64,000 nucleotides of DNA, taken from the NCBI GenBank assembly GCA_026636295.1, contig CP089460.1, positions 682,001 through 746,000 of the forward strand. The letters are read 5' to 3'. This document shows positions 7,376 to 17,356 of the stretch, piece by piece (the first letter of the stretch is position 1; each line of letters opens with the position of its first letter). Below the pieces are notes generated by a model. The model did not search any database, was not told the origin of the DNA, and saw nothing but the letters and a program-made list of their open reading frames with translations. Both the position numbers and the translations under genes were made by a program. The stretch comes from Medakamo hakoo (Eukaryota; Chlorophyta; Trebouxiophyceae; Coccomyxaceae).

Positions 7376-10300
7376 TCAGGCCCCCCCCTGCTTCTTCTTC
7401 TTGCCGCGCCGCGCCTCGGCCGCCAGCTTGGCCGCACCGGGAGCCGAGACCTTGCTCCCACCCGGCACGACGGCAGTCAGCTCCGTGTCGGGCACGGCCC
7501 GCATCAACTCCTTCATGCGCGGCGTGACGCCGGCCGACCGCGCCAGCAGCGCCGCGGCCGCGGCCGCGACGCGCCCGCGCTTGCCCGTGCCCGGCGTCAG
7601 CTTGACGCGCAGCGCGGCGCCGGCCAACGCGGCGTACGGCGCGACCATGGGAATGGCTTGGAGCAGGGTGTCTTCAGGGCGTGGCGCGGCGGTCAGGGCG
7701 TCGATGGTGGCGGCGTACTCGGCGCCGCCGGGCGCAGGGCCGCCGCCGTCGCTGTGCCCGCTGCCGCCTCCATCCCCGTCCACAGTGGACGGAGGAGGTT
7801 CTTCGTCGTCCTTCAGGTGCAGGGCCGCGACCGCGCCGGCGGCCGCCCGGGACGGCGCGGGTTTGGCCGGCCGGCCAGCACCGCCTCCACCGCCAGTCGG
7901 CTTGCGCACCACCTTGCCCGTCGCGCCCACGGCCGCCAGTTCCTCCGCCGTCGGCGGCGCGGCCGCGAGCGCGCCCGCGCCGCCGCCGCCGCTACCAGCC
8001 CCTTTCGCCCGGCTGGCCTTGCGCTCCGCCCGGCGCTGGGCCCGGGACTTGGCGTCCGCGCCTGGGACGCCCAGCGCTGCCGCCACCAGCGCCCGCTCCT
8101 CGTCCGACTGGGCCGCGTACTTGTCTTTTTTCTTGGCCTTGCCGCGCTTGCCGCGCGGCGGCGGCGGCGGGGGTGGTGGATGGGCCGCTTGTGGCGGTGG
8201 TGGTGGACCTGGTTTTTTCTCGGCGGACGATGGCTTGGCTTCGCCGCCGACCGCGCCCGGCGGCAGGTCCGCCACGTCCGTAATGCCCAGCTTCTTCATG
8301 GCCCGCCGCTCCGCGGCCGTCGGCTTGCGCCGCCCAGGCGGAGGAGGTTTGGCGTTGGTGGGAGGCGCGGGCGGCGGCGCGCGCTCTTCTTCCTCGACAG
8401 CCGGGCGGGGCGCGGCCAGCGGATCGGGGGCGGCCAGGGCGGCGTCCAAGGCGTCTTCGTCTTCGTCGTCGTCTTCGGAAGAAGAGGAGGTGGGCGAGGA
8501 AGACGACGACGGCGGTGATGGTGGTTGTGGTGGTGGTGACGCCGCGCCGGGCGCCGCGCCACCGCCAGCACACACGGCCGGCTCGTCGCCACGCCCAACC
8601 TCACCACCACCACCACCACCAACACTGCGCACGCTCCGCTCGCCCACGTGCCCGGCCGCACTGTCCTCGTCCAGGCGGAACAGGTAGGTCAGGCCCAGCT
8701 CCAGGCGCACGCCGCCGGGCAGCGCGTGTTTTTTGCCGCGGATGACAAAGGAGCCCGTGGGCAGGTACTCGCCCGACGGTGCGGACTTGGAGACCTGTGG
8801 GAGTGAGTGGGTGGGTGGGGTGGGTGTCGTGCGGGTGAGGGCGGTCTCCGGGCCGTGCAGACGTGTCCCCATGCAACCAGCCAACCGTGCCCACTCCACC
8901 TACCTGGTGCGCCTCCACCCACCACGCGCCCGCCGTCACTTTTGCAGACCAGGCGGCCGACCGGCACACGCACGCCGTGCCCGCTTCAGCCAGGGAGAGC
9001 GGGGGGAGGGAGACGCCCCGCCCGCGCCGGTTTTTCAGGACGACGGCCGCCGCGCCGTGGACGTCGGCGTGGACAAACGCGTCGCCCGGGCGCAGGTGGC
9101 GCCGCACGAGCGCTTCGTTTTGGGCGGCGTCCCGCCCGGCCAGCACCAGGAAGCCTTCGGACGTGATGAACCAGTCAAACCGTTGAAACCACAGTGGTTT
9201 AAAGGCGCGGGCGGCGGCGCGAGCTGCGGCCGCGGCGCGGACGGACGCGACAGACGCGGCGGCACGGGCCGACGCGGCCGCCAGGGCGGCTTCGTGCCCG
9301 GCGAGCGTCCGTGCATGCTTGGTCAGGCGCGCCCGCCGGGCTTCGTACAGCGAGCGCGCGTTGGCGTGCGCGCCCAGGGCGACGTCGACTTCGACGGAGA
9401 CAAGCGTGTCGGAGGGCTCGCCGGCCGCGCGTCCATCCCCGCCGCCGTCCTGCTCGTCGGCCGGGCGCGGCAGCGCGAGCGTCGCCCTGCCCGCGGCCAG
9501 GCGCAGGCCGCGGATCCGGCTTGCGACAGGGTTGCCGGCCGCCGCCTCGTCCGCGATGAGCCGCTCGACATCCAGCCAGGCCATGCCGCGGGCCAGGGCC
9601 CCACGCAACGCCTCCAGTGCTTCGTCCGCGGCGGCCAGGTTGGCCTCCAGCGCGCGCGCGGCGGTCTCCGCGGCCTGCGCTTCCGCTTCCAACTCCGCCG
9701 CCCGCCGGGCTTGGTCGGCTTTGATGCGTTCCACCCGGGCCAGGGCGGCGGCTTCAGCTGCCGCTTGCGCCGCGGCCGCGCGCTGGCCCGCGATCGCGCC
9801 GAAAAACTCCGCCACCGCCGCGTCGAAGGATGGGAAGGGGCGGGTCGGGCGGCCGGCGTGCTGGGCCAGCGGCAGGGCGTCAAAGGACTCGTAGGATGGG
9901 GCGGCGTCCGGCGCGGCCGGCGCGGCCAGGATGATGGAGCCGGGCGGAGGAGGGGGAGAGGCCGGCGTCGGCGTCGCCCCGTCGTCGCCGCCGCCGCCCA
10001 CGGCCTCACACCCGTCGATCCAGTCTTCCAGGTCGCCCGCGGCCGCGACGAGCGCCGCGACCTCCGCAGGCGACAGCGGGGACGGCGCGGCGTCGCCGCC
10101 TCCGCCCGCTTTCACCACCCGACCCGGGTCCAGCCCCGCCCGCAGGATGACGTGTTCCGCGACGGCCGGCCCGTGCGGCAGCGCGGCCGCGACCGCGGCT
10201 TTGAGGGTGGCGGCGGCGCCCCGGCTTTTCGGTCCGCCACGGCCGCTCGCTTCCGCGGCCAGCGACGCGGTCAGGCCCTCCACGCTCAGGCGCGCCCGCG

Positions 10301-10995
10301 GGCGGACGGCGGCGGCCAGCGGGTACGGCTTGGCCGGCAGGATGGCCAGGCCGCGCGCCGCGTCGACGTGCGAGCGCTGCAGGGTCAGCACGCTCCAGGC
10401 CGCGTCCGCCAGGACGAGGTTGCCGTGCGAGTGCAGTTCCAGGAGCAGGTGGTGCGTGCCGTCGCCCGACCCAAACACAAAGTCGACCAGGCGGTCGCAG
10501 CCCAGCTGGGTGACGGCTTCCAGGCGGCGGGAACGCAGGTGCTTGCGCAGCTTCATGGCCAGGCCGGACGGCGGGGCGGAGGAGCACGCGGGCGCCGCGT
10601 TCGACGGGCCGTCCCCCGCCCGCCCACCACGCTCCGCCGCGTCGTCGGGGACGGTGTGGAAGCGGACGCCCGGTTCGAGCAGGACGCCCACTTTCTCGCC
10701 GTCATCGCCCGAACGGGTCAGGCGGAGGAGGATGGCCTGGGCGTGCGGGTGGGTGGTGTCAGGCGGCGTGGCGTGGCGTGTGAGGAGGAGGAAAAAGCCG
10801 GGCGCGCGCCCCCCCGTTGGCGGGCCAGGTGCGACGGCCGCCCCCCCCGCCCCTCTCCCTCTCCCTCTGCTCGCGCATTGTTACCTTGCCGTCCGCCGCG
10901 TCGTACACGTTGGCGCACCGCATGCCGATCGTGCGCGCCCGCAGGCACGCCGCCTCCGCCGCCACATCAGTCGTTGTGAACCGACTCTTCCCCAT
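7376..10995 (-). CDS. NEMF: NEMF/Rqc2 (NFACT) ribosome quality control factor
   Basis: Three exons, complement(10885..10995), (8904..10736) and (7376..8794), join in frame to 1,120 residues. The start MGKSRFTTTDVAAEAACL with GMRCANVYD matches the NFACT-N domain. AMKLRKHLRSRRLEAVTQLG and DFVFGSGDGTHHLLLEL follow. An Ala-rich coiled coil (around RVERIKADQARRAAELEA) lies mid-protein. The NFACT-R domain (FHPLWFQRFDWF-like, HADVHGAAAVVLKN, AWWVEAHQVSKSAPSGEY, GSFVIRGKK) spans the second splice site. An acidic Ser/Asp run and the NFACT-C end (PYAALAGAALRVKLTPG, KVSAPG) complete it. The protein binds 60S subunits carrying stalled nascent chains, recruits the Ltn1 ligase and adds C-terminal tails. 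Length and domain order match animal NEMF. Confidence 0.93.
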
Positions 10996-11196
10996 TGTGC
11001 GCAAAGCGAAAAAAAAAATGCGGGGGGGAGCGGGCGTTTGGGCGGTGCTCACTCTCTCTGCAGAGCAACGCAACAAAACCCCAAACAAGCGCTCCCCCCC
11101 GCCCGGGCGGCGCCAGCCGGCCTGGCCGACACCTCATCACCCGCACCAGGCCACGCCCACATCTCGACCCACCCACTGTTCAAGGAGCAAGGTGCC

Positions 11197-13263
11197 ATGC
11201 GGCCCGCTCCGCCGTGCGCGCGGCGTCCTTGGACGCCTGCCCCGACGTCGTCGGGGCACAGGCCGCGCAGTCAGCGCATTGCCGCCGGTGGTGGAGGCCT
11301 GGCGCCACCACCACGCGCGCCGCCACCCGCGCCAGACAATGCCCAGGGCCTGGCGCATCGCCTGCTGGGCGGACTGTTGGCGGGTCTGGCCTTGGTGAGC
11401 GGGTGCACGGACGCGGCGGGGGCGACCGGGCTCGCACCACCCGACGACGCGGCGCCGACGGCGCGCGTCGCCCAGGCACCGGCCTCGGCCGCCCGGCCCG
11501 GCCCGCCTGCGACGCCGGCGCCGGCGCCGGCGCCGGCGCTCGACTACGCGGCCGCGGCGTCCGCCCGGGCGGCCGCCCGCCACCACGCCCTCCCGTCCTC
11601 GCCCGCGGCGGCCGCGCTCGCCTCGTTCGACCGCGCGGCATACACGGACGACGGGTGGGCGGCCGCCCAGACCATCGCGGCGTACGCTGTGTACGTCGAC
11701 TCCCTGGCGGGCGCCGAGGCGGCGCCGGGCTGCGAAGCGTGCGAGGCCAACCGCGCGGCCCTGGAGCGGGTGTGGCAGACCGTGTCGCGCGAGTTCTACT
11801 CGCCCGGCCCGGCCGGCGGCGGCGCGCCGGCCTTCAGCCAGGCGGCCTGGGCGTCCCAACTGGAGCGCGCGCTGGGGGACGCGCCCGGCCACGGCCTGCT
11901 GCGCACGCGCCGCGACCTGCACGCGGCGGCGGCGGCCATGGTGGCGTCGCTGGGCGACAGGTACACGGCCTTCCTGCCCGGGCCCGCGTTCCGGGCCGCG
12001 CTGCGCCGCCCGACCGCGGGCGAGCTGCCCTACCTGGCCGCCCAGGTCGGCGGCGGGCCGGGCCTGGTGCTGGCCACCGACGGCGACGGCGCGGGCGGCG
12101 TGGCGTCGCCGTCTGCGCCGCCCGCCGCCCACGCCCACGCCCACGCCCGCGGCGGCGGCGTGCGCATCGCGGCCGTGGCGGCCGAGTCCGCGGCCGAGGG
12201 CGCTGGCATCCGGCCGGGCGACACGCTGCTGGAAGCCGACTTTTACCGCCTGGACCGGCTGGCGCCGTCCGACGCGCGCGCCCTGCTGCGCGGGCCGGCC
12301 GGCTCGTCCCTGACCGTCACCATCCTGCCGTCGTCGTCGTCGGAGGGTGCGCGCGCCCGCCCGGCCGGCCCCGACGCCCGCCGCCGCCGCCCCAAGCCCG
12401 TGACGCTGACGCTGGAGCGGGCGGCCATCCCCCAGCCGCCCGCGAAAGTCGACTGGTCGCTGGCCACGCCGGCCGGGCGGCCGGTGGGGTACGTCCGCCT
12501 GCACTACTTTGCGCGGGAGGCCACGGACGCCCTGGCGGCCGCCCTGATCGCGGGCGAAGCGCGGGGCGTGGGCGGCTGGGTGGTCGACGTCCGCGCCAAC
12601 CCGGGCGGCGTGTTCGAGGAGGGCGTCGCGTCCGCGGCCCTCTTCCTCCCGGCTGGGACGCCCATCGCGCGGACCGAGCGCTCGGGCGGCGGCGGGTCGG
12701 GCACCGACTTTGTGGCGGGCGGGCTGTCGCGCTCCGATTACCCGGCGACGGCCGCGGGCGCGCTCACGGCCGCGCCCGTCGCCGTGCTCGCGGACGAGGG
12801 GTCGGCGTCCGCGGCCGAAGTCTTTGCGGGCGCGCTGACCGGCGGGGGCGGGCGCGGCGTCGGCCGGGTCGGGCCGTACGCGTCCACGTCCGCCGCCCAC
12901 CCGCCGCGGGCGGCCCTGGTGTCGGCCGCGCCCCGCACGTTTGGCAAGGGTTTAGTTCAGTACTATTTCCCCATTTCGCTGGACCCAAAAGGGGACGGCG
13001 CGGACGGCGGCCTGAAAGTCACGGTCGCCAAATACCTGAGCCCGGCGGCGAGTGCGGGCGCGGGCGCGCCGGGCTCTGCCTGGGTGGACGTCCAGGCCGA
13101 CCACGGCCTGGCGCCCACGCTGCGGTGCGCGCCCGTGCCTGGGCGGGACGACGTCGGCCACGCCGGCCCCGGCGCGCCCGACCCGGCGACCGACGGGTGC
13201 CTCGCGGCCGCGCTGCGTTTCCTGGACGGCGCGGGGCCGGCTGCCCGCGGGCGGGGGCTGTAG
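11197..13263 (+). CDS. ctpA: C-terminal processing peptidase, CtpA-like (S41), probably thylakoid lumen
   Basis: A single exon of 688 residues starts at the first ATG downstream of the divergent NEMF gene. A basic, Pro-rich N-terminus and a hydrophobic stretch (LLGGLLAGLALVSG) fit a plastid transit plus lumenal targeting sequence. The PDZ part carries GIRPGDTLLEADF. The catalytic part has WVVDVRANPGG, the nucleophile region DEGSASAAEVFAGAL (Ser538) and the catalytic Lys in TFGKGLVQ (Lys584). The family matures the D1 protein of photosystem II. Ser and Lys are 46 residues apart instead of about 25, because a Gly-rich insert lies between them. An HA repeat and Ala/Pro runs are also inserted. 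A TGTAA signal follows at 13308. Confidence 0.9.
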   Translation: MRPAPPCARRPWTPAPTSSGHRPRSQRIAAGGGGLAPPPRAPPPAPDNAQGLAHRLLGGLLAGLALVSGCTDAAGATGLAPPDDAAPTARVAQAPASAARPGPPATPAPAPAPALDYAAAASARAAARHHALPSSPAAAALASFDRAAYTDDGWAAAQTIAAYAVYVDSLAGAEAAPGCEACEANRAALERVWQTVSREFYSPGPAGGGAPAFSQAAWASQLERALGDAPGHGLLRTRRDLHAAAAAMVASLGDRYTAFLPGPAFRAALRRPTAGELPYLAAQVGGGPGLVLATDGDGAGGVASPSAPPAAHAHAHARGGGVRIAAVAAESAAEGAGIRPGDTLLEADFYRLDRLAPSDARALLRGPAGSSLTVTILPSSSSEGARARPAGPDARRRRPKPVTLTLERAAIPQPPAKVDWSLATPAGRPVGYVRLHYFAREATDALAAALIAGEARGVGGWVVDVRANPGGVFEEGVASAALFLPAGTPIARTERSGGGGSGTDFVAGGLSRSDYPATAAGALTAAPVAVLADEGSASAAEVFAGALTGGGGRGVGRVGPYASTSAAHPPRAALVSAAPRTFGKGLVQYYFPISLDPKGDGADGGLKVTVAKYLSPAASAGAGAPGSAWVDVQADHGLAPTLRCAPVPGRDDVGHAGPGAPDPATDGCLAAALRFLDGAGPAARGRGL

Positions 13264-13307
13264 AGAGTTGAGATTGCATGTTTCGATTGTGTGTGTGTGT
13301 TGTTTCT

Positions 13308-13312
13308 TGTAA
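13308..13312 (+). promoter_or_regulatory. TGTAA poly(A) signal
   Basis: It lies 45 bp after the stop codon of the CtpA-like gene, in a T/G-rich 3' flank, at the distance usual for green-algal genes. Confidence 0.55.
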
Positions 13313-13532
13313 GATGCTTGTACGTTTACTTTTGTTATTGTGTGTGTGTGGTGGAAAAAAGAGGGGTGGGCGCGAGGAGGAGGTGTGAGAGAGGGAGGCG
13401 TGAGAGGTCACGAGGCCTGCCAACCCGCGCGGCGCGGGTGGTGGAAAGAGGCCCGCACTTTTCGCGTCTTTATTCTGCCACACCACACACACAAAAAGCA
13501 CACACGGATCGCCCCCCGCCCCATCCCACACC

Positions 13533-14785
13533 ATGCCCACTCTCCGCGGGCGTGCGCCGAGCCTTACCACGCCCAGCACCGCTGCCGTGGCCGGTGCACG
13601 ACCTCGTCCGCCCCTGCGTTGCCCGCCTGTGCCTGCGCTCGCGCACCCGCACCACCACCACTCTGTCTTGCCGTTGCTCCAGCCCACAAGTCTCAAAACT
13701 CCATCCCATCGTGCGCCCTGGTCCGCTGTCAAGCCTACGGAGGGGTGGCGCGACGGCCAGTACTGGACCTTGCTCGAGGTGAGGGAATAAGGAACGGCCC
13801 ATTGCCCTGCCGCGCAGCGCGCGCGCGCGCGCGCGTGGATGAAAAACTAGCCGCCAGCAACACCGCCGCCGGGCGCCAGGAAGCGGCCGGGAGACAGCCA
13901 CCTGCATGTCAACGGCAAGCAAAGGCGCTTCCGCAGCTTCTTCAGGATGAAAAATACCCGGCGCAGCCCGGATGTGGCCGGCCGGGCCAACCGATGTGTT
14001 TGTTCCGCGCGTCGTGTCGCTACCTTCTCGCCGCGCGCGCTCACTGTTTTTGGCCTCCTCCCACACAGATCCGGCCGACTGACATCGACGAATTCAACGT
14101 CGTCTCCAATACCATCTACCACCAGTACCTGTTGTGGGGTGAGTGGCGGGCGTGCGTGCGGCGGGCGGGGCGGGGAGGCGGCCCCAAAGGGCGCGCAAAC
14201 ACACCAACGTGCGCGCTCGTCGTGTCGACACCACGCGAGCTCCCACAGCCACAACCTTTTTGCCCCACCAACGAGGGGCGTGCAGCACGCCTCCCGGCAT
14301 GCAATCACGCCGCCACCCGGGTGGGGGGTGGCGCCCGCCTTGCCGTGCACCCCCGCCCTCTCATCACCCCTCACGGCCCCCCCACACACACGAAAACAAA
14401 AAAAAACACAGTCCACCACAAGCTCTTTGCGGCCGCGGCCGCGCCCGTCCCCGAACTGGTCGGCGCGGGCTACCTGCCCGTCACGGCGGAGACGCACGTC
14501 CGCTTCAAGCGCCCGCTCCTGCCCGGCGACCGCGTGCTCGCGACGTCTGGCCTGGCCCGCGTCACGGCCACCCGACTTTTCTTCGCAGACAATATTCTGA
14601 GATTGCCGGCCGAGGGCGGCCAACCCCAGGTCGCGGCCGAAGCGGATGTGATGGTTGCCTTCACCGGCCCCGACGGCCGGCCGCGCGCCCTGCGGCCCGA
14701 CTGGCGGGCGGGGTGCGAGGAACGGGCGGCGCAGTACGCGGCGGCCGTCGCGGCCGCGGGCGGCGGGCGGCCCATCCTGGCGTAG
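13533..14785 (+). CDS. hotdog-fold acyl-ACP/acyl-lipid thioesterase (ALT-like)
   Basis: Exons 13533..13778, 14069..14138 and 14412..14785 give 229 residues. A 70-residue Pro/Ala/His-rich leader looks like a plastid transit peptide. It is followed by the hotdog domain: WTLLEIRPTDIDEFNVVSN, TIYHQYLLWVHHKLF, then THVRFKRPLLPGDRVLATSG and ATRLFFADNILRLP. The DEFxVVxNxxYxxYL pattern carries the catalytic Asp and matches plant acyl-lipid thioesterases, relatives of 4-hydroxybenzoyl-CoA thioesterase. The protein likely releases fatty acids or ketoacids from acyl carriers in the plastid. It lies tail to tail with a ketoacyl-CoA synthase gene. The substrate cannot be read from the sequence. DHNA-CoA thioesterase is an alternative. 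Confidence 0.8.
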
Positions 14786-15359
14786 GTGTGGTGGGCGTCT
14801 GAGCTCCCCTAGTTTTTGGTGTGGGCGTGAGAGGCCAGTGGGCCTGCTTTTTTTTTAAAATTCTTGCGTCCCATCCTGTGCGACGCGGCGGCCGTGATTG
14901 CGTGCCGTCATTGCGTTCGGAGGGAGAGAGGTCGGATCGACCACCCACCCGTCCTCCCACCTCCCCTCTGCACGCGCCATTCCATTTTTTCCCCGTGCGT
15001 GTGTGTGCGCGCTCGCGCGCCTGCCCGCTCCCCTCCCCTTCCCCAGACCCAACGCACCTGCGCGCTGTGTGCGCCGTCCGTCGTCGTTGCGGTCCCCCCT
15101 CCCCCCAAGTATATTTTTTGTGTGGGCGATGAGGGTCTGTGTCCGGCGGTCCACGCCGGACCACCCCCACGCACCACTTGCTTTGTTTTGTTTTGTTTTG
15201 TTCTCCCCCCCCCCCCTCATTCCCCGTCCCCTCCCAATGCACGGGCCTAGATCCGGCCGCACACAAATGGTGTGCGGTCTCGAAGAAACGTTGTGTTATT
15301 TCAATTGCTTTGTACGCGTCTTGTGTGTTTTTATTTGCGTCACACACGACACCTCACGC
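14786..15359. other. convergent 3' intergenic region
   Basis: This region lies between the stop codons of the thioesterase and the ketoacyl-CoA synthase. It contains T-runs, a ttttg repeat at about 15183-15200 followed by a C-run, and no supported exon. Confidence 0.4.
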
Positions 15360-17051
15360 TCATTCCTCGCCCACCAGTGCGCGCGCGACGCCCGCCGCGC
15401 GCTCCATGATGGCGTCGTCGGCCGCTTTGCCCGCGTCCGCGCCGGCCATGGGGATGGGCAGGTCCTCATCGCGGACGGGCACGCCCCCCAAGTGCGCCCA
15501 GGCCTCGTGCGCCGCGTCTGGCGTGCCGCGCCGCACCGTCCGCAGGGCGACCCACACGGCCGCGCCGGCCTTCATGCCCGCGCCCACGCCCAGCTGCAGC
15601 ACCCGCTGCCCCTTGCACACGCCGCCGCCGTTGGGGCCGGCCCCGCCGCTCGACCCCAGGCTCTCAATGTACGCCAGCACGTAAAACGTGGAGGGCGCGG
15701 ACGTGTTGCCGTAATCCCGCAGCGACGCGAAGGAGGGCAGCGCGGCCGGCGGCGGGACGCCCAGGCTGGACACGAAGCCGCGCAGCATCGCGTGTATGCC
15801 CGGGTGCAGGGCGAAGTGGGTGACGCGGCCGGCGGGGGCGGCCCAGACGGGCGGAGGCGGCCGCGGCGGGCGGGGGTCCCCGGCCGCCGACGCCCGGCGC
15901 GCCCGCCGCCCGGCCAGCACCGCGCGGACAAGCTGGCCCGCCGACAGGCCGGCGGTCGCGACCGCCCTCAGCGCGCCCTCCACCGCGCCCGCCGCCGCCT
16001 TGGGGACGGCGCCCGTGAAGTAGTTGCCGACGACGCCCGCCGCGTCCGTGCGCTGGCCGATGGCGCCCAGGGACGCCGGGTCGGCCGCGCCCGTGTGCCA
16101 CCGCCCCGCCTTGGCCAGGCGGTATTTTGCGCGCGCGCCGACCCTGCCCCCGACCCGGCCCCCGCCCGCCCTCTTCCTGTCCGCGACCCAGGCCGCCGCG
16201 CCGCCGGACCGGATCAGGCCCGTCGTCGCCAGCATGGCTGGGTCTTCGCCCACGTACATGCCGGCTGTCAGGTTTTCGTAGACGACGACGAGGGCGTTCA
16301 GAGCGCGGCCCCCCTTGCGTGGGGCCCGCCCGCGCGCGCGCAGGCCGGCCAAGACGTCGCCCGCCAGCGCGACCGCGAGCGGGCCGGCCGCGCACGCCTG
16401 GCCGCCCAGGTGGTACGCCTCGCAGTCGGGCCGCAGCCCCAGCTCGGCCATGAGCACGGACGCCGTGGACGGCGTGGGACTGAACGTCGCGCACGCGGTG
16501 ATGAGGACGTCGACGTCGGCCGGGCGCAGCGCGCCGCCCGTGCGGGCGAGCAGCGCCCGCGCCGCGCCGCCGGCCACGGTCTTCAGCTCTATAACCGCGG
16601 CTTCGTGCGAGCGGTCGGCCCCCCCGCCCGGAGGGAAGGCGGCCGCGCCGGGCGGTGGGAGGAGGTTGGGCGGCACGCGCGGGCCGCCCTTGACGGCCTG
16701 GCCCGACGTCGCGGCCACGGTCACGGCCCTGGACGCGGCGGCGGCCTGGTATGTGTTTGCATTGTGTATTTTGTGTGTGTTTAAGTGTTGTGTGTTGTTG
16801 TGTGGGGTTCGGGTGGGCGCCCGGCGCGTGAGTGCGTGCGGGACGGGCGGAAACGAGAGAGAGGAGAGGAATAACTTTCGTCGGCCACGCGCTGGCCACG
16901 CGTCTTTTTTTGCGGCCGCGCAGCGACGCCACAAAATCGCACGCACCGTCACGGCGCCGCAGTCAACCATGGCCGCCGCCATGGCGGCAACGTCGACCTT
17001 GGAGTCATCGCTGCCCGTGTGCACGTCAAAATCGACGAGGTACGTCGGCAT
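15360..17051 (-). CDS. 3-ketoacyl-CoA synthase (KCS/FAE1 type)
   Basis: Exons complement(16947..17051) and complement(15360..16745) give 496 residues. The protein starts at the conserved TYLVDF motif of plant very-long-chain ketoacyl-CoA synthases. Catalytic residues are visible: Cys153 in GGQACAAGPLAVALAG, His in THFALHPGIHAM and Asn in DYGNTSAPSTFYVLAYIE. The C-terminus KGQRVLQLGVGAGMKAGAAVWVALR is typical of the family. The enzyme condenses malonyl-CoA with acyl-CoA in the first step of fatty-acid elongation. The usual two N-terminal membrane helices are missing, so either an upstream exon escaped detection or the protein is soluble. It faces CDK5RAP3 head to head across 305 bp. Confidence 0.88.
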   Translation of the reverse strand: MPTYLVDFDVHTGSDDSKVDVAAMAAAMVDCGAVTVRAILWRRCAAAKKDAWPARGRRKLFLSSLSFPPVPHALTRRAPTRTPHNNTQHLNTHKIHNANTYQAAAASRAVTVAATSGQAVKGGPRVPPNLLPPPGAAAFPPGGGADRSHEAAVIELKTVAGGAARALLARTGGALRPADVDVLITACATFSPTPSTASVLMAELGLRPDCEAYHLGGQACAAGPLAVALAGDVLAGLRARGRAPRKGGRALNALVVVYENLTAGMYVGEDPAMLATTGLIRSGGAAAWVADRKRAGGGRVGGRVGARAKYRLAKAGRWHTGAADPASLGAIGQRTDAAGVVGNYFTGAVPKAAAGAVEGALRAVATAGLSAGQLVRAVLAGRRARRASAAGDPRPPRPPPPVWAAPAGRVTHFALHPGIHAMLRGFVSSLGVPPPAALPSFASLRDYGNTSAPSTFYVLAYIESLGSSGGAGPNGGGVCKGQRVLQLGVGAGMKAGAAVWVALRTVRRGTPDAAHEAWAHLGGVPVRDEDLPIPMAGADAGKAADDAIMERAAGVARALVGEE

Positions 17052-17356
17052 GAAGTCGAGCGTGTGTCGAAAAAGGGAACACAGAGCCGTCGCCGCCGCG
17101 CTCTCTTCTTTTGTTCAACGAAGAAAGGTGTGGCACGGAGCGGTCGTCCATTCACTCCGTTTGTTTCAACAACAAACGAGCTGCCAGGAGGGCGTGCCGC
17201 GCTTCAACGCCCACCCGCGCGCATCGCGCCAGGCGTGTACCTCAGCCAACTGCGCGCGCAGACGTGTGCGGGGCGGCTACCTGGCCGGACGACGGCGCCG
17301 CGGCCGCAGCCTCGACGCGCGCAGACCCCCCCACCGCGCGCTCCCACTACAACCTG
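17052..17356. other. divergent promoter region KCS/CDK5RAP3
   Basis: This short shared 5' region should drive both genes. Its right part is open in frame with CDK5RAP3 from an ATG at 17111, but the residues upstream of 17357 look like random translation. No clear TATA box was seen. Confidence 0.4.

Noticed and set aside
9931-11196. 422-codon in-frame upstream extension of the CtpA-like protein
   Set aside because: It is antisense to the start region of the NEMF homologue and has no family similarity. The ATG at 11197 directly precedes a plausible targeting sequence.
15139-15684. Plus-strand frames crossing the KCS 3' end
   Set aside because: They are antisense to the ketoacyl-CoA synthase coding region with no recognisable domain.
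17111-17356. Earlier in-frame ATG for CDK5RAP3
   Set aside because: The 82 extra residues look random and cover most of the short divergent promoter. Family similarity starts just after 17357.
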